64,000 bases of DNA from Streptomyces sp. Ru62 (GTDB lineage: Bacteria > Actinomycetota > Actinomycetes > Streptomycetales > Streptomycetaceae): NCBI RefSeq assembly GCF_002920615.1, contig NZ_PQSU01000010.1:124001-188000 (forward strand), given 5' to 3'. Positions 14,888-23,316 of this stretch are shown here, piece after piece; positions within the stretch are counted from its first letter, which is position 1; each line of letters opens with the position of its first letter. The notes below the pieces were generated by a model that saw only the letters and a list, made by a program, of their open reading frames with translations, had not been told where the DNA came from and made no database searches. Both the position numbers and the translations under genes were made by a program.

Positions 14888-16192
14888 GTGCACTTCACGA
14901 ACCGCCTCGAAGCGGGACGCAGACTGGGCGAACGCCTGGAGTACCTCAGGGGCCAGGACGTCGTGGTGCTCGGGCTCCCACGGGGCGGGGTGCCGGTCGC
15001 CGCCGAGGTCGCCGAGGCGCTCGACGCGCCCCTGGACGTCTGCCTGGTGCGGAAACTGGGCGTGCCGTACCAGCCCGAACTCGGCATGGGCGCGATCGGC
15101 GAGGACGGCGTACGCGTGATCAACCAGGAGGTGCTGCGCGGCACCGGGGTCTCCACCGACGACCTCGCCCGGGTCGAGGAACGCGAGCGCCGGGTGCTGG
15201 AGCAACGGGCCGCGCGCTACCGGGGCGCCGCACCCCCCGTCTCGGTCGCCGGGCGGACCGCCGTCGTGGTGGACGACGGCGTGGCCACCGGCTCCACCGC
15301 GCGTGCCGCCTGCCGGATCGCCCGCGCCCGGGACGCCGCACGCATCGTGCTGGCCGTCCCCGTGGCCCCCCGGGACTTCGCCCGGCGCCTCGGCGGGGAC
15401 GCCGACGAACTCGTCTGCCTGGACACCCCGTGGCACTTCGCCGCGGTCGGCCAGTTCTACGCCGACTTCGCCCAGGTCGACGACGAGGAGGTCACCGCCT
15501 GTCTGCGCCGGGCCGCGAGCCGGCACCGGCACACCGCGGGCGCCGGCTCCACCGACCGGGAGGTGACGGTGACCGCCGGCGGCGCCCGGCTGGGCGGACG
15601 GCTCACGGTGCCCGAGGACGCCACCGGCGTCGTGGCCTTCGCGCACGGCAGCGGCAGCAGCCGGCACAGCCCGCGCAACCGGTTCGTGGCCGAGGGCCTG
15701 CACCGGGCCGGCCTCGGCACCCTGCTGTTCGACCTGCTCACCGACGCGGAGGAGGCCGACCGGGGCAACGTGTTCGACATCGCCCTGCTGGCCGGACGGC
15801 TGCTGGACGCCGCCCGCTGGCTGCGCGAGGAACCCGGCACCGAAGGGCTCGCCATCGGCTTCTTCGGCGCCAGCACCGGCGCGGCCGCCGCCCTGTGGGC
15901 CGCCGCCGACCCCGGCGCCCGCCCCGCCGCCGTCGTCTCCCGCGGCGGCCGGCCCGATCTCGCCGGACCCCGGCTGGCCGCCGTGACGGCACCCACCCTG
16001 CTCGTCGTCGGCGGCGCCGACCCGCAGGTCCTCGCGCTCAACCGGGACGCACAGGCACGACTGCGGTGCGAGAACCGGCTGGAGGTGGTCCCCGGCGCCA
16101 CCCACCTCTTCGAGGAGCCCGGCACGCTGGAACGGGTGACCGAGCTGGCACGTGACTGGTTCACGGACCACATGGCACCCGCGCACGTGTAG
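14888..16192 (+). CDS. Phosphoribosyltransferase fused to an alpha/beta hydrolase
   Basis: 434-residue two-domain protein. Residues 1 to about 215 are a type I phosphoribosyltransferase with the PRPP loop VVVDDGVATGST (127-138). Residues from about 225 on are a dienelactone-hydrolase-like domain with FAHGSGSSRHSPRN, the nucleophile elbow FFGASTGAAAAL and a late His in GATHLFEEPG. The GTG start has AAGGAG at ideal spacing. A similar fusion, Rv0571c in Mycobacterium tuberculosis, belongs to the DosR dormancy regulon (recalled). Substrate unknown. It sits between DUF1876 and CapA in one operon. Confidence 0.9.
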   Translation: MHFTNRLEAGRRLGERLEYLRGQDVVVLGLPRGGVPVAAEVAEALDAPLDVCLVRKLGVPYQPELGMGAIGEDGVRVINQEVLRGTGVSTDDLARVEERERRVLEQRAARYRGAAPPVSVAGRTAVVVDDGVATGSTARAACRIARARDAARIVLAVPVAPRDFARRLGGDADELVCLDTPWHFAAVGQFYADFAQVDDEEVTACLRRAASRHRHTAGAGSTDREVTVTAGGARLGGRLTVPEDATGVVAFAHGSGSSRHSPRNRFVAEGLHRAGLGTLLFDLLTDAEEADRGNVFDIALLAGRLLDAARWLREEPGTEGLAIGFFGASTGAAAALWAAADPGARPAAVVSRGGRPDLAGPRLAAVTAPTLLVVGGADPQVLALNRDAQARLRCENRLEVVPGATHLFEEPGTLERVTELARDWFTDHMAPAHV

Positions 16193-16202
16193 GCCCCGCG
16201 CC

Positions 16203-17321
16203 ATGGGCGACAAGGACGTCACCCTGTTCCTCGCCGGTGACGTCATGCTCGGCCGGGGCGTCGACCAGATCCTCCCGCACCCCGGCGACGCGGCCCTGCG
16301 CGAGGACTGCGTCCGCGACGCCCGCGACTACGTGGCCCTGGCGGAGACCGCGAACGGACCGGTACCCCGGCCCGTGGACCCCGCCTGGCCCTGGGGCGAG
16401 GCACTGCCCGTCCTGGAGCGTGCCGCCCCGGACGTACGGGTCGTCAACCTGGAGACCGCCGTCACCCGGGACGGTGACTTCGCGCCCGGCAAAGGCGTCC
16501 ACTACCGGATGCACCCGGACAACCTGCCCTGCCTCGCCGCCGTCCGCCCCGACGTCTGCGTCCTCGCCAACAACCACGTACTCGACTTCGGTCCGCCCGG
16601 CCTCGCGGACACCCTCGACTCCCTCGCCGCCGCCGGCCTGCGCACCGCCGGGGCGGGCCGGGACGCGGACGCGGCCTGGCGCCCGGCGACCGTCCCGCTG
16701 CGCCAGGGCGGACGCGTCCTGGTCTTCGCCTTCGGCATGCCGTCCAGCGGCATCCCGCACAGCTGGGCCGCCACCGCCGAACGCCCCGGCGTGGCCCTCG
16801 TCACCGCGCCGACCACCGCCGCCGCGAAGGACATCGCCGACCGCCTGCGGCGCACCGGGCGGCGGCCCGGCGACCTCGTCGTCGCGTCCGTCCACTGGGG
16901 CCCCAACTGGGGCTACACCGCCTCCCGCGACGAGATCCGCTTCGCCCACGCGCTGATCGACGCGGGCATCGACGTCGTCCACGGGCACTCCGCCCACCAC
17001 CCGCGCCCACCGGAGGTCTACCGGGACCGGCTCGTCCTGTACGGCTGCGGCGACCTCGTCGACGACTACGAGGGCATCGGCGGCTACGAGCGCTACCGCG
17101 ACGACCTGCGGCTGCTGTACCTGGCGTCGGCCGAGCCCGGCACCGGCCGGCTGACCGGTCTGCGGATGGTGCCCTTCCAGTCGCGCCGGCTGCGCCTGGA
17201 GCCCGCCTCCGCCGAGGACACCGCCTGGCTGCGCACGGTCCTCGACGGCTACGCCCGCCCCCTCGGCACCCGCGTCGAGCACGGCGACGGCGGCACGCTC
17301 ACGGTACGGGCCCTGCGGTGA
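16203..17321 (+). CDS. CapA family (poly-gamma-glutamate/capsule-like) metallophosphatase-fold protein
   Basis: 372 residues matching the CapA domain, with a calcineurin-like metal site: AGDVMLGRGVD (11-21), NLETAVT, ANNHVLDFG, VHWGPNWG and VHGHSAHHP, all intact. There is no signal peptide or membrane anchor, unlike many capsule CapA proteins, so it is probably a cytoplasmic enzyme rather than a polymer exporter. It starts 11 nt after the phosphoribosyltransferase-hydrolase gene and completes that operon. Confidence 0.88.
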   Translation: MGDKDVTLFLAGDVMLGRGVDQILPHPGDAALREDCVRDARDYVALAETANGPVPRPVDPAWPWGEALPVLERAAPDVRVVNLETAVTRDGDFAPGKGVHYRMHPDNLPCLAAVRPDVCVLANNHVLDFGPPGLADTLDSLAAAGLRTAGAGRDADAAWRPATVPLRQGGRVLVFAFGMPSSGIPHSWAATAERPGVALVTAPTTAAAKDIADRLRRTGRRPGDLVVASVHWGPNWGYTASRDEIRFAHALIDAGIDVVHGHSAHHPRPPEVYRDRLVLYGCGDLVDDYEGIGGYERYRDDLRLLYLASAEPGTGRLTGLRMVPFQSRRLRLEPASAEDTAWLRTVLDGYARPLGTRVEHGDGGTLTVRALR

Positions 17322-17331
17322 CCCCGGACGC

Positions 17332-19059
17332 TCAGGCGCGCCCGCCCTTGCGCAGGAACCTCCGCAGCCGGGTCAGCGACCAGGTGTTGATCACGTCCTC
17401 CCCGGTGAGCCAGCCACGCTGCGCGGTGGCCACGCCGTAGCGCAGCTGCGCGAGGTGCGGGACGGAGTGCGCGTCGGTGTTCACGGCGAACTTCACCCCG
17501 TGCTCCCGGGCCCGCAGGATGTCCTCGTCCCGCAGGTCCAGCCGGTCCGGCTGGGCGTTGACCTCCAGCGCGGTGCCGGTGCGCGCGCAGGCCGCGAACA
17601 CCTCGTCCCAGTCGGCGTCGACCCCCGGCCGTTTGCCGATCAGCCGGGTCGTGGGATGCCCGATGATGTTGACGTACGGATGCTCGCAGGCCCGCACCAG
17701 CCGCCGCGTCATCGCCGCCCGGCCCAGGTCGAAGTGGGAGTGCAGCGAGGCCACGCACAGATCGAAACCGGCCAGGAACTCCTCCGGCCAGTCCACCTCC
17801 CCGTCCGGACCGATGTTCAGCTCGGTGCCGTGCAGCAGCCGCATCCGGTGCCGGGTGCCGTCCAGCTCCCGCAGCCGCTCCCGCTGGGCGAGGATCTTCT
17901 CGTCCGTCATGCGCTGCATATACAGGTTGGGCGCGTGGTCGGTGACCGCGTAGTACGCGTGACCGCGCCCGGCGGCGGCCTCCACCATCGCCTCCAGCGA
18001 GGCCAGGCCGTCCGTGAGATCGGTGTGCGTGTGCAGGTCGCCGCGGATGTCCCGCTCGGTCACCACCGCGGGCAGCCCGTCGCCCAGCGCCGCCTCGATC
18101 TCCCCGCGGTCCTCGCGCAGCGTCGGCGGGATCCACGGCAGGCCGAGCCGCGCGTACACCTCCTCCTCGGTGCGGGACGCCACCGACTCCCCGCTCCCGG
18201 TGTCGAACACGCCGTACTCGGAGAGCTTCAGCCCCTGGTGCACGGCGATGGTCCGGGTACGGATGTTGTGTGCCTTGGACCCGGTGAAGTACTGCAACGC
18301 GGCGCCCCACGACTCCGGCGGCACCACCCGCAGATCCAGCTGGAGCCCCTTGCCGGTGCGCACCGACGTCTTCTTCGTGCCCCGCGCGATCACCTCCGCG
18401 GTGACCGGCAGCTCGCACAGCGCGTCCATGAACGGTGCCGACCGCCGCGCCGAGACCAGCACGTCCAGATCGCCGACGGTCTCCCGCATCCGGCGCAGCG
18501 AACCGGCGTACGCGCAGCGCTCGCAGCCCGTCACGGCGGACAGCTCGGCGACGATCTCCTCGGCGGTGTCCAGCGCCAGCGACAGCGGCACCCGCGCGCC
18601 CGCCCGCTGGAGCAGCTCGATCCCGTGCCGGATGTTCTCCTGCGTCTTCTCGCCGAAGCCCTTCAGATCGGCCAGCGCGTCCGCCTCGATGGCCGCTGCC
18701 AGCTCGCTCACCGAGGAGATGTGCAGGTCCTCGTAGAGCCGCAGCGCCTTCTTCGGCCCGAGGGTCGGGATCGTGATCAGCTCCCGCACCCCCGCCGGGA
18801 TCTTCGCCCGGCGCTCCTCCACCACGGCCATCGTGCCCGTGCGCAGGTACTCGACCACCTTCTCGGCGATCGACCGGCCCACGCTCGGGATCTCCCGCAG
18901 CCCGTCCGCGTCCAGCGTCGAGACGTCCACCGGATACCCGCCGATCGCCCGCGCCGCCTTCTCGTAGGCACGCGCCTTGAACGCGTCGCCTCCGGTGATC
19001 GCGATGAGATCGGCGTACTCCTGGAGGAGTGCCTCGACCTCGTCGTTGCGACGGGCCAC
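17332..19059 (-). CDS. polX: Family X DNA polymerase with PHP exonuclease domain
   Basis: 575-residue bacterial PolX for gap-filling repair synthesis. The N-terminal helix-hairpin-helix region (about 1-150) is followed by the palm with GSLRR (186-190), catalytic Asp197 and Asp199 (GDLDVLV) and Asp242. The C-terminal PHP domain (from about 335) has DLHTHTD (341-347), TDHAPN, HGTELN, LHSHFD, GHPTTR and NTDAHS. All catalytic sets look intact, so both polymerase and 3'-5' exonuclease activity are expected. The GTG start is close behind GAGGG. Confidence 0.93.
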   Translation of the reverse strand: MARRNDEVEALLQEYADLIAITGGDAFKARAYEKAARAIGGYPVDVSTLDADGLREIPSVGRSIAEKVVEYLRTGTMAVVEERRAKIPAGVRELITIPTLGPKKALRLYEDLHISSVSELAAAIEADALADLKGFGEKTQENIRHGIELLQRAGARVPLSLALDTAEEIVAELSAVTGCERCAYAGSLRRMRETVGDLDVLVSARRSAPFMDALCELPVTAEVIARGTKKTSVRTGKGLQLDLRVVPPESWGAALQYFTGSKAHNIRTRTIAVHQGLKLSEYGVFDTGSGESVASRTEEEVYARLGLPWIPPTLREDRGEIEAALGDGLPAVVTERDIRGDLHTHTDLTDGLASLEAMVEAAAGRGHAYYAVTDHAPNLYMQRMTDEKILAQRERLRELDGTRHRMRLLHGTELNIGPDGEVDWPEEFLAGFDLCVASLHSHFDLGRAAMTRRLVRACEHPYVNIIGHPTTRLIGKRPGVDADWDEVFAACARTGTALEVNAQPDRLDLRDEDILRAREHGVKFAVNTDAHSVPHLAQLRYGVATAQRGWLTGEDVINTWSLTRLRRFLRKGGRA

Positions 19060-19095
19060 CCCTCAAGTCTAGGAAGCGGCGCCGGGGCACGCGAA

Positions 19096-19118
19096 AGGCC
19101 CCTGCTGAGCAGGGGCCT
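19096..19118 (-). terminator. Terminator of tRNA-Leu
   Basis: AGGCCCCTGC (19096-19105) and GCAGGGGCCT (19109-19118) form a perfect 10-bp stem with a 3-nt loop. On the minus strand it is followed by TTTCGCG and lies just after the tRNA 3' end. Confidence 0.85.
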
Positions 19119-19121
19119 CAC

Positions 19122-19209
19122 TGGTGTCCGAGGGGGGACTTGAACCCCCACGCCCGATAAAGGGCACTAGCACCTCAAGCTAGCGCGTCTGCCATTCCGC
19201 CACCCGGAC
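19122..19209 (-). tRNA. tRNA-Leu, anticodon GAG
   Basis: A class II tRNA on the minus strand. The acceptor GTCCGGG pairs with CTCGGAC, the anticodon stem CTAGC/GCTAG encloses loop TTGAGGT (anticodon GAG), and there is a long variable arm and a TTCAAGT T-loop. A discriminator A and encoded CCA are present (CCA at 19122-19124). It reads CUC and CUU codons. A weak -10 candidate TAATGT lies at 19267-19272 on the minus strand. Confidence 0.95.
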
Positions 19210-19421
19210 AAGGTGTCTGTCGTGCGAGGTTCCCCCGGCGGGGTTTCCCTCGCGGCGACGAAGGAAACATTACCAGGCTTTCGAGGGTGCCTGATCACCC
19301 CCGGTCCCGGGGCCGCTCGCGCGTGAACGGCGTGTGACGGGCCGGGACCGGTCTTGGGCCCGGGGCGGCACCGGAGAGAGGATGACAGGGACCACCAGCA
19401 GTGACAGTGGGAGGAAGCAGC

Positions 19422-20747
19422 GTGAGCGAGACGGACACGGCCAGGACCGTCACCGGCGAGGACGAGGTCGTGGACCTCTGCCGCGAGCTGATCCGGTTCG
19501 ACACCAGCAACTACGGCGACCACTCCGGCCCCGGCGAGCGCAAGGCCGCCGAGTGGGTCGCCGAGAAGCTCGCCGAGGTCGGGCTGGAGCCGAAGATCTA
19601 CGAGTCCCACCCCGGCCGCGCCTCCACGGTGGCCCGCATCGAGGGCGAGGACCCGTCCCGGCCCGCGCTGCTCATCCACGGCCACCTGGACGTCGTACCG
19701 GCCAACGCGGTCGACTGGACCCACCACCCGTTCTCCGGCGAGATCGCCGACGGCTGTGTGTGGGGACGCGGGGCCGTCGACATGAAGGACATGGACGCCA
19801 TGACCCTGGCGGTCGTCCGCGACCGGCTGCGCAGCGGGCGCCGGCCCCCGCGGGACGTCGTCGTCGCCTTCCTCGCCGACGAGGAGGCCGGCGGCACGTA
19901 CGGCGCCCGCTACCTGGTCGACAACCACCCCGAGCTGTTCGAGGGCGTCACCGAGGCGATCAGCGAGGTCGGCGGCTTCTCCTTCACCGTGAACGAGCAG
20001 CGGCGGCTCTACCTGATCCAGACGGCCGAGAAGGGCATGCACTGGATGAAGCTGACCGTGGCCGGGACCGCCGGGCACGGCTCGATGATCCACCGCGACA
20101 ACGCCATCACCGAGCTGTCCGAGGCCGTCGCCCGGGTCGGCCGGCACACGTTCCCGGTCCGGGTCACCAAGACCACCCGGGCCTTCCTCGACGAACTGGG
20201 CGACGCGCTCGGCACCGAGCTTGACCCGGAGGACATGGAGTCCACCCTCGCCAAGCTCGGCGGCATCGCCAAGCTCATCGGCGCGACCCTGCGCAACACC
20301 GCCAACCCCACCCAGCTGACCGCCGGCTACAAGGTCAACGTCATCCCGGGCGAGGCCACCGCGCACATCGACGGGCGGTTCCTGCCCGGCCACGAGGAGG
20401 AGTTCCTCGCCGACCTCGACCGACTGCTCGGCCCGAAGGTCCGCCGCGAGGACGTGCACGCGGACAAGGCCGTCGAGACCACCTTCGACGGCGCCCTGGT
20501 CGAGGCCATGCAGGCCGCCCTGCTCGCCGAGGACCCGACCGCCAAGGCGATCCCGTACATGCTCTCCGGCGGCACCGACGCCAAGTCCTTCGACGACCTC
20601 GGCATCCGCGGCTTCGGCTTCGCACCGCTGAAGCTGCCGCCGGAGCTGGACTTCGCCGGCATGTTCCACGGCGTGGACGAGCGGGTGCCGGTGGACGGCC
20701 TCCAGTTCGGCGTGCGGGTGCTCGACCGCTTCATCGACGCGTCCTGA
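19422..20747 (+). CDS. M20 family metallopeptidase (dipeptidase-like)
   Basis: 441-residue zinc peptidase/deacylase. Metal and catalytic segments are LLIHGHLDVVPAN, GRGAVDMKDMDAM, LADEEAGGTYGARY and, near the C-terminus, SGGTDAKSF. The internal lid domain starts at about residue 205. GTG 19422 follows GGGAGGAAG at good spacing and is preferred over upstream in-frame codons. No signal peptide. It cleaves small peptides or N-acyl amino acids; the exact substrate is unknown. Confidence 0.9.
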   Translation: MSETDTARTVTGEDEVVDLCRELIRFDTSNYGDHSGPGERKAAEWVAEKLAEVGLEPKIYESHPGRASTVARIEGEDPSRPALLIHGHLDVVPANAVDWTHHPFSGEIADGCVWGRGAVDMKDMDAMTLAVVRDRLRSGRRPPRDVVVAFLADEEAGGTYGARYLVDNHPELFEGVTEAISEVGGFSFTVNEQRRLYLIQTAEKGMHWMKLTVAGTAGHGSMIHRDNAITELSEAVARVGRHTFPVRVTKTTRAFLDELGDALGTELDPEDMESTLAKLGGIAKLIGATLRNTANPTQLTAGYKVNVIPGEATAHIDGRFLPGHEEEFLADLDRLLGPKVRREDVHADKAVETTFDGALVEAMQAALLAEDPTAKAIPYMLSGGTDAKSFDDLGIRGFGFAPLKLPPELDFAGMFHGVDERVPVDGLQFGVRVLDRFIDAS

Positions 20748-20749
20748 GT

Positions 20750-20791
20750 CCCGGCCCCGGCCCCGGGCGCGCACCCGGGGCCGGGGCCGGG
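20750..20791 (+). terminator. Strong GC hairpin after the M20 peptidase gene
   Basis: CCCGGCCCCGGCCCCGGG (20750-20767) pairs perfectly over 18 bp with 20774-20791, loop CGCGCA. There is no T tract. The right half (GGGCGCGCACCCGGG) is partly repeated immediately downstream. Confidence 0.75.
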
Positions 20792-20890
20792 CGCGCACCC
20801 GGGTAATCGGGCAGCCGTACGAGATCGACTGAGAAGGGTGAATGCGACGATAGGCTCGTAGCTTCATCAGTCCCTCCTCGTTACATCCGA

Positions 20891-20915
20891 TGTGACCCCG
20901 CGCCTTGGGGTCGCA
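20891..20915 (+). promoter_or_regulatory. Leader hairpin upstream of chpH
   Basis: TGTGACCCC (20891-20899) pairs with GGGGTCGCA (20907-20915) with one G-U pair and a 7-nt loop. It ends about 10 nt before the TAGGAGG ribosome site of chpH, so it lies in the 5' leader and could affect message stability or translation. Confidence 0.5.
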
Positions 20916-20934
20916 TTGCCAACTAGGAGGAAGA

Positions 20935-21168
20935 ATGATCAAGAAGGTCGTCGCTGCTGCGGCTGCCACCGGTGGGCTGGTTCTCGCGGGCGCGGGCCTG
21001 GCCGTCGCCGACTCCGGTGCCCAGGGTGCCGCCGTGCACTCCCCGGGCGTCGTCTCCGGCAACGTCATCCAGGTGCCCGTGCACGTCCCGGTGAACGTGT
21101 GCGGCAACACGATCAACGTGATCGGGCTCCTGAACCCCGCCTTCGGCAACGCCTGCGTCAACAAGTGA
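20935..21168 (+). CDS. chpH: Short chaplin
   Basis: 77-residue secreted chaplin. The signal peptide spans about residues 1-25 (cleavage near AVA-DSG). The chaplin domain includes SPGVVSGNVIQVPVHVPVNV and NVIGLLNP, with Cys56 and Cys74 for the intramolecular disulfide. Short chaplins assemble into amyloid-like fibrils on aerial hyphae. The length, two cysteines and position next to a long chaplin match S. coelicolor ChpH. The ATG has a near-perfect AGGAGG site. Developmental control is expected, but I cannot name a promoter. Confidence 0.95.
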   Translation: MIKKVVAAAAATGGLVLAGAGLAVADSGAQGAAVHSPGVVSGNVIQVPVHVPVNVCGNTINVIGLLNPAFGNACVNK

Positions 21169-21194
21169 CGCCGGCTCCCTGAGGGGCGTCTTTT
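21167..21194 (+). terminator. Terminator at the end of chpH
   Basis: GACGCC (21167-21172) pairs with GGCGTC (21185-21190) around a 12-nt loop and is followed by TTTT. It begins at the chpH stop codon. Confidence 0.6.
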
Positions 21195-21203
21195 ACGAGC
21201 CGT

Positions 21204-21238
21204 CGGCCTCGGAGCGCGCGCCATGCGCTCCGGGGCCG
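21204..21238 (+). terminator. Second hairpin between chpH and chpC
   Basis: CGGCCTCGGAGCGC (21204-21217) pairs with GCGCTCCGGGGCCG (21225-21238) over 14 bp including one G-U pair, loop of 7 nt. It lies 48 bp before chpC and may insulate the two chaplin genes or act in the chpC leader. Confidence 0.5.
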
Positions 21239-21285
21239 ACCGGTCTTCACGGATCGAAGACAGGGAAGGCAGGGGGGATCTCAGC

Positions 21286-22134
21286 ATGCGACAGGGCACG
21301 CGCAAGAGCCTGATGACCATGGCCGCCGCGACCGGTGTCATCGCCGCCGCGGGCGGCTACGCACACGCCGACTCGGGCGCGGCGGGCTCCGCCGGGGGCT
21401 CACCCGGCGTACTGTCCGGCAACACGGTGCAGGCGCCCGTGCACGCGCCGGTGAACATCTGCGGCAACACCGTGAACGTCGTCGGGCTCCTGAACCCGTC
21501 GGCGGGCAACAAGTGCGCCAACCACGGCGGCGCACCGGGGGGTCACCACAGCGGCTCCGGCGGCTCGCACGCGGGCGGCCACACCGGCGGATCGCCGGGT
21601 GTCGGCTCCGGCAACACCGTGCAGGTGCCGATCGACGTCCCGGTGAACGTGTGCGGCAACAGCGTCGACGTCATCGGGGTGGGGAACGCCGCGGTGGGGA
21701 ACGACTGCGCCAATGAAGGCGGGTACGGCAATCCGCCCGGGAAACCGGGGCACCCCGGTCACCCCGGTCACCCGGGGCACCCCGGTCACCCGGGGGAGCC
21801 CGGGCATCCGGGGAAGCCGGGAGAGCCTGGCCAGCCAGGGAAGCCGGGAGAGCCTGGGCAGCCGGGTCATCCCGGGGAGCCCGGTAAGCCGGGTAAGCCC
21901 GGCAGTCCGGGCCACCCCGGCACCGGCACCGGCTCCCAGACCGGCAACGGCGGTTCCGGGACGCACGGTACGTCCCAGGTCGAGGCCCAGGTGGGCCGAT
22001 CCGGCCAGCCCCTGGGCACGGCCCAGCTCGCCCACACGGGCAGCGAGGTGCCGCTCGGCGTCGCCCTCCCGGCCGGCGCGGGCGCGCTGCTCGCGGGCGC
22101 GGTGCTCTACCGCAAGGCGCGCGCCAGGGCCTGA
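21286..22134 (+). CDS. chpC: Long chaplin with collagen-like linker and sortase signal
   Basis: 282-residue wall-anchored chaplin. Order: signal peptide (about 1-28), chaplin domain 1 (40-80, Cys59/Cys77), Gly/His/Ser linker, chaplin domain 2 (104-144, Cys123/Cys141), a Gly-X-Pro/Pro-Gly repeat region (150-213, units such as PGHPGHPGHPGKPGEPG), LAHTG sortase signal (248-252), membrane helix and RKARARA tail. ATG 21286 follows GGGGGATC. Long chaplins anchor the short ones to the cell wall. The collagen-like stretch is an unusual spacer. It lies directly downstream of chpH. Confidence 0.93.
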   Translation: MRQGTRKSLMTMAAATGVIAAAGGYAHADSGAAGSAGGSPGVLSGNTVQAPVHAPVNICGNTVNVVGLLNPSAGNKCANHGGAPGGHHSGSGGSHAGGHTGGSPGVGSGNTVQVPIDVPVNVCGNSVDVIGVGNAAVGNDCANEGGYGNPPGKPGHPGHPGHPGHPGHPGEPGHPGKPGEPGQPGKPGEPGQPGHPGEPGKPGKPGSPGHPGTGTGSQTGNGGSGTHGTSQVEAQVGRSGQPLGTAQLAHTGSEVPLGVALPAGAGALLAGAVLYRKARARA

Positions 22135-22140
22135 CCCGGA

Positions 22141-22179
22141 ACGGAGCGGGCCCCGCCATGCCGGCGGGGCCCGCTCCGT
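22141..22179 (+). terminator. Terminator after chpC
   Basis: A perfect 17-bp stem, 22141-22157 (ACGGAGCGGGCCCCGCC) with 22163-22179, loop ATGCC. It serves chpC and possibly the convergent DUF5703 gene. Confidence 0.85.
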
Positions 22180-22210
22180 TCAGCTGTCCACACTCACCCT
22201 GTGATCACGG

Positions 22211-22399
22211 TCACCATGTCGCGCGCACCTGGCGGATGATCCGTCGGCGCAACCGCACCCTGCGGCTGCCGTCGCGCAACAGGCTCAGTCGGTCCAACTC
22301 CCAGTGTCCGTACTCGGCATGGTCCGTCAGCAGACGTGTGGCCTCCTTGCGGGAGACCCCGCGAGGTACGTACACGTCGACAAATTCGTATTCCGGCAT
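22211..22399 (-). CDS. DUF5703 family small protein
   Basis: 62-residue basic protein (PEYEFVDVYVPRGVSRKEAT, then an Arg-rich C-terminus RVRLRRRIIRQVR). It matches the short actinobacterial family annotated DUF5703 as I recall it; function unknown. It starts at ATG 22399 with only a weak ribosome site and is divergent from the acidic protein gene 47 bp away, so the promoters must overlap. Confidence 0.7.
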   Translation of the reverse strand: MPEYEFVDVYVPRGVSRKEATRLLTDHAEYGHWELDRLSLLRDGSRRVRLRRRIIRQVRATW

Positions 22400-22446
22400 C
22401 GCATCTATTGTGCGGGCTGGTGCCCGGTACGGATAGCGTCTGCACT

Positions 22447-23157
22447 ATGTCTGATGCTGCGCAGCCCACCGCTGCCGAGGTACGCGCCGCCGCCGAGGCC
22501 GTCAAGACCGCGCTCGACCGTCATCTCGCCGCGGTCGAACGCAGGTCGGGGGAGGACGACCCGGCCGTGTCCGAGGCGTTCAACCAGCTGGCCGCTGCCG
22601 CCGAGGCGTACGACGAACTGCTCTACGACCGCTACGACGAGGTCACCCCCTTCGAGATCCCCAGCGCCGAGGAAGCGCTGCCGCCGTACGCGGGCCCGGA
22701 GGAACCGAACGCGATCAGTGTGCTGATCCGCCGCGACTACACCGTGGCGGAACCCCAGCGGCTGCTGGCCCAGGCCCAGCGGGTCGAGGCGGCGGAGTAC
22801 GACGACGTCGTGGACGAAGACGATGCCGCCGGGACGGTCCCGGGGGCGCTGGGCATCCTCTTTGGCGAGTTCGAACCGGACGAGATCGCCTCCCGGCACA
22901 AGGAGTTCGGCCTGGAGGAGGGCGACTCCACGCTCTGGGTCACCGCGGCCGAGGAGGCGCCCGAGGCCGGGGAGTGGCTGGAGGCGCCGTTCGAACACAT
23001 CGATCCGCAGCAGGTGGTGTGCCGGTTCGATGTGAGCGCGGTGTTCGACGACGAGGTCTCCGACGACGAGGACGACATCGACTTCGTCGATGAGGACGAG
23101 GACGAGGAAGAAGAGGACGGGGACGGGGAGCTGGAGCCGATCAAGGTCGAGAAGTGA
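22447..23157 (+). CDS. Conserved hypothetical acidic protein
   Basis: 236-residue cytoplasmic protein. The N-terminal half is helical (AAEVRAAAEAVKTALDRHLA and AFNQLAAAAEAYDELLYDRY). The middle has a mixed domain (NAISVLIRRDYTV to LEAPFEHIDPQQVVCRFDV). The tail after residue 200 is almost all Asp/Glu before ending EPIKVEK. ATG 22447 lies shortly after a possible -10 (GATAGCGT), so the message may be nearly leaderless. I do not recognise a function. Confidence 0.75.
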   Translation: MSDAAQPTAAEVRAAAEAVKTALDRHLAAVERRSGEDDPAVSEAFNQLAAAAEAYDELLYDRYDEVTPFEIPSAEEALPPYAGPEEPNAISVLIRRDYTVAEPQRLLAQAQRVEAAEYDDVVDEDDAAGTVPGALGILFGEFEPDEIASRHKEFGLEEGDSTLWVTAAEEAPEAGEWLEAPFEHIDPQQVVCRFDVSAVFDDEVSDDEDDIDFVDEDEDEEEEDGDGELEPIKVEK

Positions 23158-23316
23158 CAGGGCGGACGTGACCGGGGCGGCGGTGCCGTGGGCCTGGGGC
23201 CGGTACGGCACCGCCGGACTCCGCCGCCGTGACTGATCGCCGGTCGCGGCGGAGGACGACGTGCGGAGGAAGGTCCGCTGCGGAAGGCCAGCCGCGGAAG
23301 GCGCGCGGGCGAAGCC

